Shown one piece after another: positions 51,504-62,100 of a stretch of 64,000 bases of DNA. Position 1 is the stretch's first letter; each line of letters opens with the position of its first letter. The notes under the pieces were generated by a model. It was not told the DNA's origin. It did no database searches and saw nothing but the letters and a program-made list of their open reading frames with translations. This DNA comes from Candidatus Nanohalococcus occultus. Lineage in GTDB: Archaea; Nanohalarchaeota; Nanosalinia; Nanosalinales; Nanosalinaceae. Both the position numbers and the translations under genes were made by a program. The DNA lies in the NCBI RefSeq assembly GCF_029207735.1, contig NZ_CP104395.1:884352-948351 (forward strand). The letters run 5' to 3'.

Positions 51504-52888
51504 TGTTTGACACCCAGTTCATCGAATATTTGTTCTAGTTTTTCATATGGCTTGGGTTCAAAGAATAAGTCTCTATCAAATGACAACACCTCTTCTTCCT
51601 CATTAACAACTTTTCTAATCTCGGACGCCGTTTCCACGTTGTGTATCCCTTCTTGATCTATTAAAGAAGACATGTTCTCAGACCCCGGAAGATCCACTAT
51701 TACTGTCCGAAGATTGAACGCCAATCCCTCATAAATAGCCGTCGAATAAACCCCTACTTGAAGCTTCGACTCTGAAAACAGCTTGTATAAATCAGCGTCC
51801 TCAACCACCTCTACATCCGAGTTGTACAGCCGAGGATACTTTTTAGACCAATTCCTGTATTCTTCAGGATGTAATTTAAAAACTATTTCTTCTGAAATCG
51901 TCTTAGACAGATTTACGGCAATTTTAGCAAGCTCTTCTCCTATATCCCACTGAGATAGGAAAAGAATTTTTTCGCCTTCTCTATTCTCGCTCCGGGAGAT
52001 CCTATCGCTTAAGAAAGGATATCCGACCAGGTGGAGGTGCTCATCTTCGATAGAGAAATCACAATTCTCTCTCCAGAACGTCCCCCAAAGAAGCATCCTA
52101 TCCGGGCAGTTCTTCAAAGAGCCATTAGAAGAAGAATATTCCAAATGTCTTCTTGTTATGGTTCCATGTTGAAGCTCCACTACTTCTACGTCTTCAATTT
52201 TGCACGCTTCCAATAACGTTCTACGTCCCGGCCTAACCATAATCAGACACTCAGGATTCACTATACGCAATAATATCCTATACAAGGGAAGCAGGAACTT
52301 TCTCCTAGAGATCTGATGAACTACTTCTTCTTCTATGTCAATTTCCACATCCAAACGCTGATTAAGCGTCTTTTCGAGAGCGTTAAGAGTTTCTGCCTCA
52401 TTCTTGGAGAGTTTTGGTTTTCCAAAACCCAGTAATCGAGGTATCGCTGCCAAATAGTAAATCAGATCCAGATAACGAATTTTTTCTGTAGTACTTGGCG
52501 TCTTGTGAGTGTTTCGAGAAGGATGAGACTCCTCAAATAGAACATAGTCTAATTCAAATTTTTCGATGATGGGGTCGCAGTAAATATCCCTCCAACTTCC
52601 GTCTTGTTTCTTACGTCTTGGTATTCCAACAAACATAACTTCGCTTTCTTTAGCGAGTAAAGGATTTCTAAAGAATACGTTCTTCACAAGGAGGTACATT
52701 CTCTTTAGGATCAACCTCTTTTGAGATATTCCATTCGAATTCGAGTTTGTTAACCCTTTCTCGGCTTTTATTCGAGATGTCAGAAGATTTCTTATCCTTT
52801 CCCAAAAATAGACTTCCCGGATTTGCTGGTCAAGAAGGCCGAGATCTTTCTCTATCTCAAGTAATGTTTCTACTACATCTTCGGACAT
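51500..52888 (-). CDS. GT-B-like glycosyltransferase, candidate user of the CMP-sugar
   Basis: About 462 aa from ATG 52888. The C-terminal half looks like capsule/CDP-glycerol-type GT-B enzymes: VELQHGTITRRHLEY, RMLLWGTFWRENC, LVGYPFLSDRI, ILFLSQWDIGEELAKI, KLHPEEYRNW and VGVYSTAIYEGLAFN, the order of a nucleotide-binding Rossmann domain. Family only broadly recognised; it could be a sialyltransferase-like or glycerophosphotransferase. Overlaps neuA by 4 nt, which supports a link to the CMP-sugar. Confidence 0.7.
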   Translation of the reverse strand: MSEDVVETLLEIEKDLGLLDQQIREVYFWERIRNLLTSRIKAEKGLTNSNSNGISQKRLILKRMYLLVKNVFFRNPLLAKESEVMFVGIPRRKKQDGSWRDIYCDPIIEKFELDYVLFEESHPSRNTHKTPSTTEKIRYLDLIYYLAAIPRLLGFGKPKLSKNEAETLNALEKTLNQRLDVEIDIEEEVVHQISRRKFLLPLYRILLRIVNPECLIMVRPGRRTLLEACKIEDVEVVELQHGTITRRHLEYSSSNGSLKNCPDRMLLWGTFWRENCDFSIEDEHLHLVGYPFLSDRISRSENREGEKILFLSQWDIGEELAKIAVNLSKTISEEIVFKLHPEEYRNWSKKYPRLYNSDVEVVEDADLYKLFSESKLQVGVYSTAIYEGLAFNLRTVIVDLPGSENMSSLIDQEGIHNVETASEIRKVVNEEEEVLSFDRDLFFEPKPYEKLEQIFDELGVKH

Positions 52889-52949
52889 TGTTCGTATACT
52901 AGTTTTATCGACGTGAAGGATTATTAGTTGGGCAGACAATAGTTACTCT

Positions 52950-53804
52950 ATGAGTCTGCTGATGAAATCTCAGAGAGCGCTCGAAGAAGGAGGCCTTAGA
53001 CTCCTAGCAGAGCGGTCGTCACTTTTCATATACAGAAAAATAATGCCTGACGTTATTGATGTTTTCATAGAGGAGCAAGGATTGGCCATACCTAACGGCA
53101 ATGATTGGACGATAGTATCTTTGCCGCGTTTAGAAAAAAGACGTATACCTGTATTATCAGAAAAGGTCGCCGGTACAAGGCATTGTTCCGAAAAACATCA
53201 GCGCTTAATGTTCTCAACTTATACTTCTAAGGAGTTTACTGACATTGAAACCTCAGATATTGTTTTTGATGTAGGCGCTTACGTTGGCGGATTCTCGATA
53301 CCGGCATCTAAGAAAGCAAAAACAGTGATTGCCATAGATCCCAACTCAAAGATCAGCGACTGTCTGAGTTACAATACTTCAAAATTTGACAATATTTCGG
53401 TACTAGCTCTAGCTGCTTGGAAGGAAAGAGACACTCTTGAAATAAACCAGTCTTTCTATCCCAATGATAATTCTATTTTAGCGCCCGATGAGAATTCCTT
53501 GGAGACTGGCTTCAAAGTTGAAGCCGACACAATTTCCAACATAGCAAAAGATCATAATATAGAAAAAATTGATTTCCTCAAGATTGAAGCGGAAGGCGTA
53601 GAACCAGAGATACTAAAAGGCGCTCTAGACAGCGATTTAGAAATAAGAAAAATCGCAGTGAATTGCGGGCCTGAAAGACAAGGAGAACCCACCGTGGAAG
53701 AAACAGTTGAAATGCTTCATTCAGAAGATTACGAGATTAAGAGAGGTTCAGACTCCGAAGTTGAATGGGGCAAATGGATAGTTTTCGGACGCAAAAAGCT
53801 TTAA
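52950..53804 (+). CDS. FkbM family methyltransferase
   Basis: 284 aa. SAM site VFDVGAYVGGFSIPASKKAKTVIAIDP, then VLALAAW, a DFLKIEAEGVEPEILKGA motif and the closing VFGRKKL. FkbM enzymes O-methylate sugars; here it likely modifies the glycan. An isolated plus-strand gene between minus-strand operons, AT-richer than the flanks. Confidence 0.87.
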   Translation: MSLLMKSQRALEEGGLRLLAERSSLFIYRKIMPDVIDVFIEEQGLAIPNGNDWTIVSLPRLEKRRIPVLSEKVAGTRHCSEKHQRLMFSTYTSKEFTDIETSDIVFDVGAYVGGFSIPASKKAKTVIAIDPNSKISDCLSYNTSKFDNISVLALAAWKERDTLEINQSFYPNDNSILAPDENSLETGFKVEADTISNIAKDHNIEKIDFLKIEAEGVEPEILKGALDSDLEIRKIAVNCGPERQGEPTVEETVEMLHSEDYEIKRGSDSEVEWGKWIVFGRKKL

Positions 53805-53807
53805 TTT

Positions 53808-55130
53808 TTATTTTTTGAAGAGCAGATTCGTGAGGAGTGTATTAAAGCGATCTTTTTCGTTGTTAGTCATTCCTTCAGACTCAAATGTCTTTCTGTCTTT
53901 CAATACCCATTTATCCTGAGCCTTGAGAGATACCTGTTCTCTAAGGTATTTTTCATCGAAGTCTTCAGAATCTATGTCCCACTGGTGCGTCTCTAATCCG
54001 CCGTAGTGTGCAATTGAGCGAGTATTCTGAGGGATTTCAGGAGACAAGTTTGATAGATTCAAGACAAGATCATTGATCTTGCTTAAACTGAATACTTCTT
54101 TCCTAGAGAAGTTGCCAATATTCTTTATGGCTAAAGGTACTTTCAAAACTTCTTCACCTATTCTTCCCATATGCTCCCAAAGATTATTTTCTCCAAAATA
54201 TTCTCCATGATCAGAAGTCATAATCGTTACAGTTTCACGTTCTGAATTTTGCTCAAGACTTTTTGTTAATTCTTTAACTTTGTGGTCTAAGTAGGCAATT
54301 TCAGCGTTATACAGTTTTTCTAGCAATTCTGATTCTTTTCCTTCAGACTCTCCATCTCTGAGTCTGTTTAGACCTTGTTCATCCGCAAGCTCATATGCTT
54401 TTTCAATATCTTCTTCCGGTATAAATTTTCGAGCATATTCTCTTGGTGGCTTATACGGACTATGTGCTTCAACATAATTTACGAACAGGAAGTAAGGCTC
54501 CTGTGATATTAAGTCCTGAGCTCTCTGATTTGAAGCTTGAGCCCCATCATCTACAGACCTCATGACTTTTTGAGTCATGACGTAGTAGACCCCATTAACC
54601 AAGCTCTTAGGTGAAAGAGAAAACAGAGAATTCTTTGCGAAAGCATAGTATTTTTGTCTTCTATTTGCCCATTTTCCCTCTCTACTTCCTTTAACCATTT
54701 TCTCAAAATTTTTGTCGTCTGGAAACAGGATCAATGAATTTAACTCAGGCTCTTCCGTATTAAAGAAAAACTCGTCAAAATACTTATCGAAACCGTACAT
54801 CGGAGACACATATCCATTATTTGATACTCCTACGGTTTGGTAGCCCTTGTCTTTTAATTTCTCAGGCAAAGTTTTCTGATCAATTCTTCCCCTGAACTCC
54901 TTCGATTTTACGCCATGTTCGATAGGAGATAAGCCAGTAAAAAGAGAGTAGTGTGACGGCAGAGTCCATATTGAATTCGCATAGGCATTCTCAAAAACAA
55001 CCCCTTCCTCAGCAACCTTATCAAAAAACGGCGTGGTCTGTAGCTCAGAAGTATAGTGCGAAACATTCTGGGCTCTCACAGTATCCATTACTAGCAATAC
55101 AATGTTAGGAGATTCTTCAAAGCTCTTCAT
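53808..55130 (-). CDS. Sulfatase/alkaline-phosphatase superfamily enzyme with Thr nucleophile
   Basis: 440 aa. Fold marks: IVLLVMDTVRAQNV (metal Asp16), WTLPSHYSLFTG and MTSDHGEYFGENNLWEHMG, the second metal site. At the nucleophile position the classical sulfatase Cys/Ser of CxPSR is Thr56 (TLPSH), as in phosphoethanolamine- and lipoteichoic-acid-type transferases, so sulfatase activity is doubtful. No TM, so cytoplasmic. It ends a glycosyltransferase operon and may add or remove a phospho group on the glycan. Confidence 0.85.
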   Translation of the reverse strand: MKSFEESPNIVLLVMDTVRAQNVSHYTSELQTTPFFDKVAEEGVVFENAYANSIWTLPSHYSLFTGLSPIEHGVKSKEFRGRIDQKTLPEKLKDKGYQTVGVSNNGYVSPMYGFDKYFDEFFFNTEEPELNSLILFPDDKNFEKMVKGSREGKWANRRQKYYAFAKNSLFSLSPKSLVNGVYYVMTQKVMRSVDDGAQASNQRAQDLISQEPYFLFVNYVEAHSPYKPPREYARKFIPEEDIEKAYELADEQGLNRLRDGESEGKESELLEKLYNAEIAYLDHKVKELTKSLEQNSERETVTIMTSDHGEYFGENNLWEHMGRIGEEVLKVPLAIKNIGNFSRKEVFSLSKINDLVLNLSNLSPEIPQNTRSIAHYGGLETHQWDIDSEDFDEKYLREQVSLKAQDKWVLKDRKTFESEGMTNNEKDRFNTLLTNLLFKK

Positions 55131-56011
55131 CTTCCAATAAGACCTTTTACGTAAGCTAATCTTTTGAATTCATGATTTTTAATAGCGGAAAGAATAATTT
55201 TGAGAAGCGAATAAGGCGTGTAATCCCAGGTAAAACCGAATTTTATTAAATTTAATCTGGTCTTCGAGGCGAAGTTTTTTGTCACAAATCGTCTCTGATT
55301 ATATCCGAGACTGTACCAAAAATCCCTATTTTTATCCCTACAACCTCCTTCATCTATATAAAGATGCTCTAGTTCTGCCTTCGGATCATAGATTATCCTA
55401 TAACCCTTATCTTTTACTCTGACGCAGATATCTGTATCCTCTCTAAATGAATTGCCTATATATCCTTCGTCAAACCCTCCTATTTCTTCTAGAACAGATT
55501 TTCTAAACGCCATATTCGCACCTCTCAGAGTATCAGTTTCAACAGGGTTCGACGGCCTCCAATATGCTGAGCTATCATCCACGAAGCCTTCCTTAGTAAC
55601 AGTATTTTGATTCTCATTAGATTCAGAACGAGCGTGCTTTAGGCACCCCTCTGTATACTCGAGCGCAGGCCCTCCTACCGCCCCCACATCGTCTTTCTGG
55701 AAAGATTCGAGTATCGCGTCACACCAACCATCACTGAATCTTACGTCGTCATCTACAAAAGCCACTATATCTGTTTCAGCCGCTTCTAGTGCCACATTCC
55801 GCGCATGCGGAAGATTGATAGACTTCGCGGGCCGAATATAGTTTATTTTGTATTCATGATTTTCACATACCTGCTGAGTCGTATCCTCTTCCGAGTCATC
55901 TACTACTATAACTTCAGCGGGATGGTTTTCAGTTTCTTGAAGAGAGTTCAAAGTACCTTTCAAAGGTTCGGAACGATTATAGGTCGGTATTATCACTGTC
56001 AGTTCAGACAT
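55127..56011 (-). CDS. GT2 family glycosyltransferase
   Basis: 294 aa. ELTVIIPTYNRSEPLKGTLNSL, VIVVDDSEEDTT, ARNVALEAAETDIVAFVDDDVRF (metal DDD) and the later FDEGYIGNSFREDTDICVR acceptor-side motif. Standard inverting GT-A fold. Overlaps the sulfatase-like gene by 4 nt and the next GT by 13 nt. Confidence 0.9.
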   Translation of the reverse strand: MSELTVIIPTYNRSEPLKGTLNSLQETENHPAEVIVVDDSEEDTTQQVCENHEYKINYIRPAKSINLPHARNVALEAAETDIVAFVDDDVRFSDGWCDAILESFQKDDVGAVGGPALEYTEGCLKHARSESNENQNTVTKEGFVDDSSAYWRPSNPVETDTLRGANMAFRKSVLEEIGGFDEGYIGNSFREDTDICVRVKDKGYRIIYDPKAELEHLYIDEGGCRDKNRDFWYSLGYNQRRFVTKNFASKTRLNLIKFGFTWDYTPYSLLKIILSAIKNHEFKRLAYVKGLIGR

Positions 56012-56991
56012 TTCTTATACACCTCTTTTGTCTGATCAGCCGTTGTCTCCCAACTATACTTTCCAGCAATTTCTCTACATGCCTCAGGACTTTCCAGAGG
56101 TTCAATTGCTTTCTGAGCAAAACTTTCCGTATCTCCCCACTCTACAAGCATTAACTCAGGTAGAACCTCATTCATTGGTTTCCTGTCAAAAGCTACTACT
56201 GAAGTTCCACATGCCAGACTCTCGATCATCGGTCTTCCAAAACCTTCGGCTTCGCTCGGGAACAACAGCTTCTCTGCATTAGAATAGAGTTTAACTAATC
56301 TATCTGAATCTATGCCCTCCTCGTAAACCACATCTGTGCTATCCACTATGTCCGAATTTTCAATTAACTTTCTCGTCCTATCTTTGTTCCCTACTCTTAC
56401 CAGTTTCGCCTCCGGTTTCTCTTCTTTTATCTTCTCAAATACTTTAATTAAACCGTCCATATTTTTCCTGTCTAGTTCATGGCCTACGTGGAGAAAATAC
56501 TCACCGTAATCTATCTCTTCTTCAACAGGCCTAAATAGTTCGAGATCAACTCCTTGATACACAACCTCTATCTTTTGCGTTTCTACCTCCGTATTTTCTT
56601 CAAGCTGCTCTTTAGTGGCTTCAGATATTGCTATTACCTTGTCGGCATTTCTCTCTAAATTCTTTACATAGTTTCTTGCCATCCACGAGTAGAAGGGACC
56701 CGCATAGCCATCTAAATACGGAAATATATCGTGGACCGTGACAACCATATTATTAATTTCAGGAACTACGATACCAGACAGAAGATCTTGGCTAGCTAAA
56801 TGTACTATATCCGCATCTACTTTTCTAAGCGCAAAGAAATCCAAAAAAATCCTGTTGACTAGCCAAGGTTTGGCAGCATCCGGAGGCATAATATGACCAA
56901 TTTCTTGATCTTTGAGATATTTTAGAAGATTCCTAGAATATATTTTGATACCGGAAACACCCTCTGTCTCCGCAAAGAAATCTATCCTCAT
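55999..56991 (-). CDS. GT4 family glycosyltransferase
   Basis: 330 aa, GT-B fold. DIVHLASQDLLSGI and VTVHDIFPYLDGY in the acceptor half, then KVIAISEATKEQL, YFLHVGHELDRKNMDGLI and FPSEAEGFGRPMIESLACGTSVVA with the ExxxxxxxE donor motif. Retaining transferase adding a sugar to the glycan. Part of the five-gene operon 59128-53808. Confidence 0.92.
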   Translation of the reverse strand: MRIDFFAETEGVSGIKIYSRNLLKYLKDQEIGHIMPPDAAKPWLVNRIFLDFFALRKVDADIVHLASQDLLSGIVVPEINNMVVTVHDIFPYLDGYAGPFYSWMARNYVKNLERNADKVIAISEATKEQLEENTEVETQKIEVVYQGVDLELFRPVEEEIDYGEYFLHVGHELDRKNMDGLIKVFEKIKEEKPEAKLVRVGNKDRTRKLIENSDIVDSTDVVYEEGIDSDRLVKLYSNAEKLLFPSEAEGFGRPMIESLACGTSVVAFDRKPMNEVLPELMLVEWGDTESFAQKAIEPLESPEACREIAGKYSWETTADQTKEVYKKCLN

Positions 56992-58010
56992 CTAAGCCTT
57001 ATCACCTCTTTTAACTGGTATGGCAGTAGCGAAGGTTTCCTGAAACAGGTCACGGCAAACCCTGTAAACCAGGCCCACAATTTAATCTGTGAGATGCCTA
57101 AAGCAAATACAAACGCCTTGAAACCGTCTTCTCTAAGGCTTTCGATTATAGCGCCTTTTTCATAGATTAAAGGACCTATAACCTCTAGAACTAACAGCAA
57201 AACCAAATATTTTATGTATTCAGGTATATAACGCGCCGAGACCGCCGTAGCAATTAAAGTAAGTAAAAACGTTTTAGCATACGCTGTAAGCAATAGGTTT
57301 TTCGTCAATCCAAGTTTTTTGCTGTGGTGCGTGAACAGATTACCTCCTTTGGCATCTCCTTCACCATATGTTTTGAACTGTTCCCAGAGACTTCTCCAGG
57401 TTGGCCGCATCTTCCATTCGACCCATGCGTTTTCTGCGACGCCTTGTTCGTATCCTTTTGCCAGTATTTCTGCGTTGAACTTCGAGTCCTCGCCTGTATA
57501 AAGTTCTTCAGGATATCCTCCGACCTCGATCCATACTTTCCGTGTGAATCCTACTGAACGCGATGAGGCCGAGCGGTTTCCTTTCTTGACTTCCTCAGGA
57601 CTCATTTTGCTTGCTATTATCCGTCCCTGAACCCGTTCAAACATTTTTTCTGAACGCGGCTTCCACATTCCTACAACAAACTCGTATCCGTCTTCGAACT
57701 CAGCTGCCATGCTTTCCAGCCAGTTTTCATCGAGAATACATCCGCCATCGGTCCCTACAATATAATCGTTTTCAGCCTTTCTTACTGCTGTATTGCGTCC
57801 TTCTGCGATGTTACAGCCTTCATCTACGTAGAGCTTAATCCATTCGTTTTCTTCTGCGTACTCTTCTATTATTTCTTGAGTGTTGTCGATGCTGCCGCCA
57901 TCTACGAAAACTGCTTCGTCCGGAAGCCTTGTCTGGTCTAGAAGCGAGTCCAGCAAATCTCTGATAGATTCTCCTTCGTTGTAAACTGTACAGATCAGCG
58001 ATATCTTCAT
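56988..58010 (-). CDS. GT2 glycosyltransferase with C-terminal membrane helices
   Basis: 340 aa. SLICTVYNEGESIRDLLDSL, VFVDGGSIDNT, GRNTAVRKAENDYIVGTDGGCIL (the metal motif reads DGG rather than DxD), and YPEELYTGEDSKFNAEI. Two TM helices near residues 245-290 with an amphipathic tail. Typical of exopolysaccharide and heterosaccharide synthases that work on lipid acceptors. Four-nt overlaps with both neighbours. Confidence 0.88.
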   Translation of the reverse strand: MKISLICTVYNEGESIRDLLDSLLDQTRLPDEAVFVDGGSIDNTQEIIEEYAEENEWIKLYVDEGCNIAEGRNTAVRKAENDYIVGTDGGCILDENWLESMAAEFEDGYEFVVGMWKPRSEKMFERVQGRIIASKMSPEEVKKGNRSASSRSVGFTRKVWIEVGGYPEELYTGEDSKFNAEILAKGYEQGVAENAWVEWKMRPTWRSLWEQFKTYGEGDAKGGNLFTHHSKKLGLTKNLLLTAYAKTFLLTLIATAVSARYIPEYIKYLVLLLVLEVIGPLIYEKGAIIESLREDGFKAFVFALGISQIKLWAWFTGFAVTCFRKPSLLPYQLKEVIRLR

Positions 58011-59128
58011 TTTCCAGCGGCCTGCTTCACTTTTCCATCCAGTTTTTGCCCAAAATTATTCCAGCTGTATTTTTCAGCGTTTTCACGCGCTTTCTGACCC
58101 ATAAATTCTGCTTTTTCTCTTGATTCGATCATTGCCTCGATTTTTTCGGCAATGTCGGCAGAATCAGCTTCTACTAGAAATCCGGTTTCTCTGTCTTTTA
58201 CTGTTTCCGCAGGGCTTCCTTCATTAACCGCGATTGTTGGCTTTCCGTACATTCCTGCTTCTATAGGTACTATACCCCAGTCTTCTTTTTCTGCGAGGAA
58301 TAAAACTCCGTAAGCATTTTTGAACTGTTCTTTCCACTGATCTCCAGGCAGATCATACTTGAATTTGATTGAGCTATCTGCTTTTCCTTCGAGTTCCTGT
58401 ATATAATCTTGTTCTTGGGCTGCGCCTGCGAGGACTAAATCGAAGTCCTGTGTTTCTGCTTGCTTCCATGCTTCTATAGCCAAGTCTTGACGTTTGTAAC
58501 GTCGGAAACGCGACGGATAAAGGAAATATTTTCCTAAGTCACTGGTTTCCTCTACTAGTTCGGCTCCAGGATTCAGTACTTCGATCTCATCTTCTTTTTT
58601 CAAACCTTTTTCGACTATACGTTCTTTAGTGAGCTGACTGTTCGCTAATACAGCATCGAAGTGCTTCCAGGCCTGTCTTTCCAGTATATCATATATTTTA
58701 ATACCTATGTCAAAAATAGGGCGAGTAAAAACGCTTTTTTCGGCTCTGTAAGTCTGTTTGAACTCGGGTAACGCTGGTCGTAGCGGAGTATGGACATAGC
58801 CAATTACAGGTATGTCGTGGTTCCTTATAGCAATCAGAGATCCGATACCTGCTTCTGAAACTATTAATGCATCGTAATCTTCAAGCGGCAGCTTTTTTAT
58901 CATCGCTCCAAGACCGAACCGCAGTCCTTTATCCAGAAAATTTCTTGGCTGAGCATTCGAACCTATTACCTGTATATCTACATCCTTAAACTCCTCGAAA
59001 GTCTGTTCTTCATCGTAAAACAGAGTGAAAACCGTTGTTTCATGCTCAGAGTTCTTAGCTGCCTCCAGTATTACTTTTTCCGCGCCACCTCTACCCTTGA
59101 GCCACGGATGATATATTGCCTGCCGCAT
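58007..59128 (-). CDS. GT4 family glycosyltransferase, first gene of operon
   Basis: 373 aa, GT-B. Begins HPWLKGRGGAEKVILEAAK, with AVLANSQLTKERIVEKGL, YFLYPSRFRRYKRQDLAIEAW and LAEKEDWGIVPIEAGMYGKPTIAVNEG (Glu-x7-Glu donor motif). Start ATG 59128; divergent from the giant surface protein by 38 bp with TA-rich sequence but no strong TATA box. Confidence 0.92.
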   Translation of the reverse strand: MRQAIYHPWLKGRGGAEKVILEAAKNSEHETTVFTLFYDEEQTFEEFKDVDIQVIGSNAQPRNFLDKGLRFGLGAMIKKLPLEDYDALIVSEAGIGSLIAIRNHDIPVIGYVHTPLRPALPEFKQTYRAEKSVFTRPIFDIGIKIYDILERQAWKHFDAVLANSQLTKERIVEKGLKKEDEIEVLNPGAELVEETSDLGKYFLYPSRFRRYKRQDLAIEAWKQAETQDFDLVLAGAAQEQDYIQELEGKADSSIKFKYDLPGDQWKEQFKNAYGVLFLAEKEDWGIVPIEAGMYGKPTIAVNEGSPAETVKDRETGFLVEADSADIAEKIEAMIESREKAEFMGQKARENAEKYSWNNFGQKLDGKVKQAAGK

Positions 59129-59166
59129 ACAAATTCCTTTTAGTTAGAATCTTTTTGAGGCTTTTC

Positions 59167-62100
59167 ATGAAGCAAAAAGCAGTCTTAGCAGCAATCTTAA
59201 TCCTAGTACCTACAGTACAAGGGTTGTCGTTGGATAAACAAGAAATAGATTCCTCTAACCGCGATATAATTAGCGCAAAAACCCATCACAACTCTGTAGT
59301 CATAGCATCCAAAGACTCTATAAAGAAGATCTCCGCGAGTCAGAACTTTACCCGGGACTTCAGTGTAAGACTCAACGACCTCTCGTTACGTAGAGGTTAT
59401 ATAATGACAGTTTCCAAGGTCACGGGAAACGACGCTATTATTCTGGACTTCAAAGACGGAGAAACATTATATAGAGAAGATCTTGGAAATTGGCTCGACA
59501 AAGGACAGATATACAGAGATGATGGAAATTTTGTCTTTCTAGCCACCTCTCACAGCTTCATCAAAGTCATCGAAGATGGCGAAGTTAAAAATCTAGATTA
59601 CCCTAATAGAAAGCGAATTAAGGCCATTAATGAGCGCCTATACGATATAGACTCTGATAATAAACGGGAAGGGCTTTTAGACACGACTAAAGAGGAAGGC
59701 TTCAGAAAAATAGAGGCTTTCACTCTGAACGGAGAAGTTGAATGGATATACAAAGTATTTTCTAACCATCATGCCGACTCGCGGTTTGTACCACCTAACA
59801 AGGTTCTTGTTGATTGGAAAGGGAAGTTCGCGTTGCTTCATTCTAGTAATGGTTCGGAGATCTGGAGGAAAAATGTTGAGAACGTAGAGAACGATCCCGT
59901 GGTGCTTGAAGATAGTTTTCTGTATTCTAACTCTACACATCTTGTTTGGCGAGATTTCAGTGGCGAAGTGATGAAGTCGGAAAAACTCGATCAGAAAATC
60001 GATAAATTAGCTAGGAACTCGGAAAGAGTTCTTCTTGCGGGCTTCCAGGGCGATAAACTCTCGGTTTTCGGCATGGAAGGTGAGAAACTATCTTCTGTAA
60101 AAATAGGAGATCTCAAGGGAGAGATCGATTTCTATGGTAACGGCGATATTTCGGTTCGAACCCAGCGTAAAGTGTATAGAATAAGTGTTGAACGAGATAG
60201 AAGCTTTAATGGACGAAGTTTCTATGGTACAGGAGATTCAATGCTTAAGGCTTTGAGCTTGAACCGTAGCAGCTTTGTAGGTTCGGAAAGATCCAGTTTC
60301 AAGGATTTAAGTGAAAACAAGCTGGTTGAAGCCACGGACAGTACGGTTTCTGAGGCCTATGATTATTATAATGTCTCGGAGAAGTGGTACGCTGGTTCGC
60401 GAGAGAAATCAGTCTATCTAGGGGCTTTAGCAGCCAGAAATGGAGCTGTCTTAACTTTCAACAAGGATGAGGCCGAAAGAGATTTCTCGGATCGTTCTCT
60501 TGAAGATATCCGAGAACGGTTTGAAGATGTTTTCGAGCCGAATCACCTGGTTTTAGCAGATCTGGATTCGGATTCAGGAGTTTTAGCAGCTCATATGGCT
60601 GTAAAGGAAGGCTATATGCCGATTGATTACAGCCAGGATGTTGTTCGTAAATCCTCGGCCGAGAAACACAACGAAGTCAACGGTGTCAAAGATGTTGATT
60701 CTAGGATTAAAGACCGGTTTTCGGAGATCGGGAACAACTGGAAAAGCATATCTGAGGGGCGTTATGTCTCGATACTAGAAGGTCCGCGGAAAGCATACAG
60801 CGATCCTGTGAACCTGCCCCTCCTGTCTGATGGGAAAGACGGCGATATTTTCTACAGCGATATGAGTTACGGTAACTTGGACGACGATAAGAAGCTGGAG
60901 GCTGCTGTCGGACGTTACCCGGAAAGTACCTCTAAGGCTTCTGTTCTGTTCCACCGTTCTATCCGGCGGGATAAAGGCGAGCGTGCGGTTGTCGCATCCG
61001 AGTACCTTCATAAAAACTGGCCGGTTGTACTCGCAACTCTAGGAGGCGGAGTTTTGAACGGGAACACCGCCGAGGAGATACTGGAAAAGGAAGGTTACAA
61101 CACAACCCATGTAGTCGAACACCGTGCGGATCCTGTCGGCTTGCTAATCAATACGGCTGGTGGACCAGCATTCCTGAAAGGACTGGATGCCACACAGGAC
61201 AAGCTCGAAGAGTACGTCGTTGAAAGCTCAGCGAGCATGATTAAAAACGGCTTAGTGATTGTCAAAGGACTTGAATACGCCAAGGGAACCTTGCTGGTTT
61301 ACATGGAGTTTGAATGGGATGAATACGGAAGCGATTTCGAAATCGATTTCCCTACAGAGCCTACAGTCGAGGAACTTCAAGAGTTTATCTTCGGACTTTT
61401 CCCTGACAAGCATGAAAAACTGACGGAGGAAAACCTTCAGAAACGGCTAAGTGAGGCTGACGTGTTCTACTATTCAGGGATTGGCAACAGCAGAGAATGG
61501 AAGCTGCCGTCGAATACCAACAGGATTGAAGGCGCTTACTCGAAAAAAGAGCTAACACCCGAGGAAATCCCCGAGATGAAAGACAGCATCGTCTTCGATT
61601 CCTCGACAAACGGAGCGGACAGAGATGCCGAGATAAGACAGAGCTTGATGAAAAATGGCGTTTCAAACTACATCGGTTTTTCCTCGGTAGGATACCATAG
61701 TTACTCCTCTGTTATCGCCAACAATTTCTTCAAGTACGGCGATACCGCAGGTGAGAGCTTTATTGAAGGCGTTAACAGCCTAAGAACTTCCGGATTTATT
61801 TACAGCCCGTCATCGAGCTATAAACCAGGTGTTAGGAAGAAGATGGCTCGTTCCGGCATGGTTTACGGAAACCCGGAGACTGTGAAAGACCCTCTTGAAA
61901 AACCGGCTTTGAACTCGACGAAAAACTGTAAAGACCGGATATGTACTCTGGAAGTCTCTATCAACCCCTCTCCGGAAAAGGTCGGGGACAGTTACCGGTT
62001 TAACACCTCAGATTATGCGTTAAAGCCGTTCCGACCTATCGTGCCGCTTTACAGTTTCTCACATCATCTTCCGGAAGGCTCGGAAATTCTACAGACAGAG

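Noticed and set aside
53808..55130. Annotation as a plain arylsulfatase
   Set aside because: The nucleophile position is Thr, not Cys or Ser, so the defining sulfatase residue is absent.
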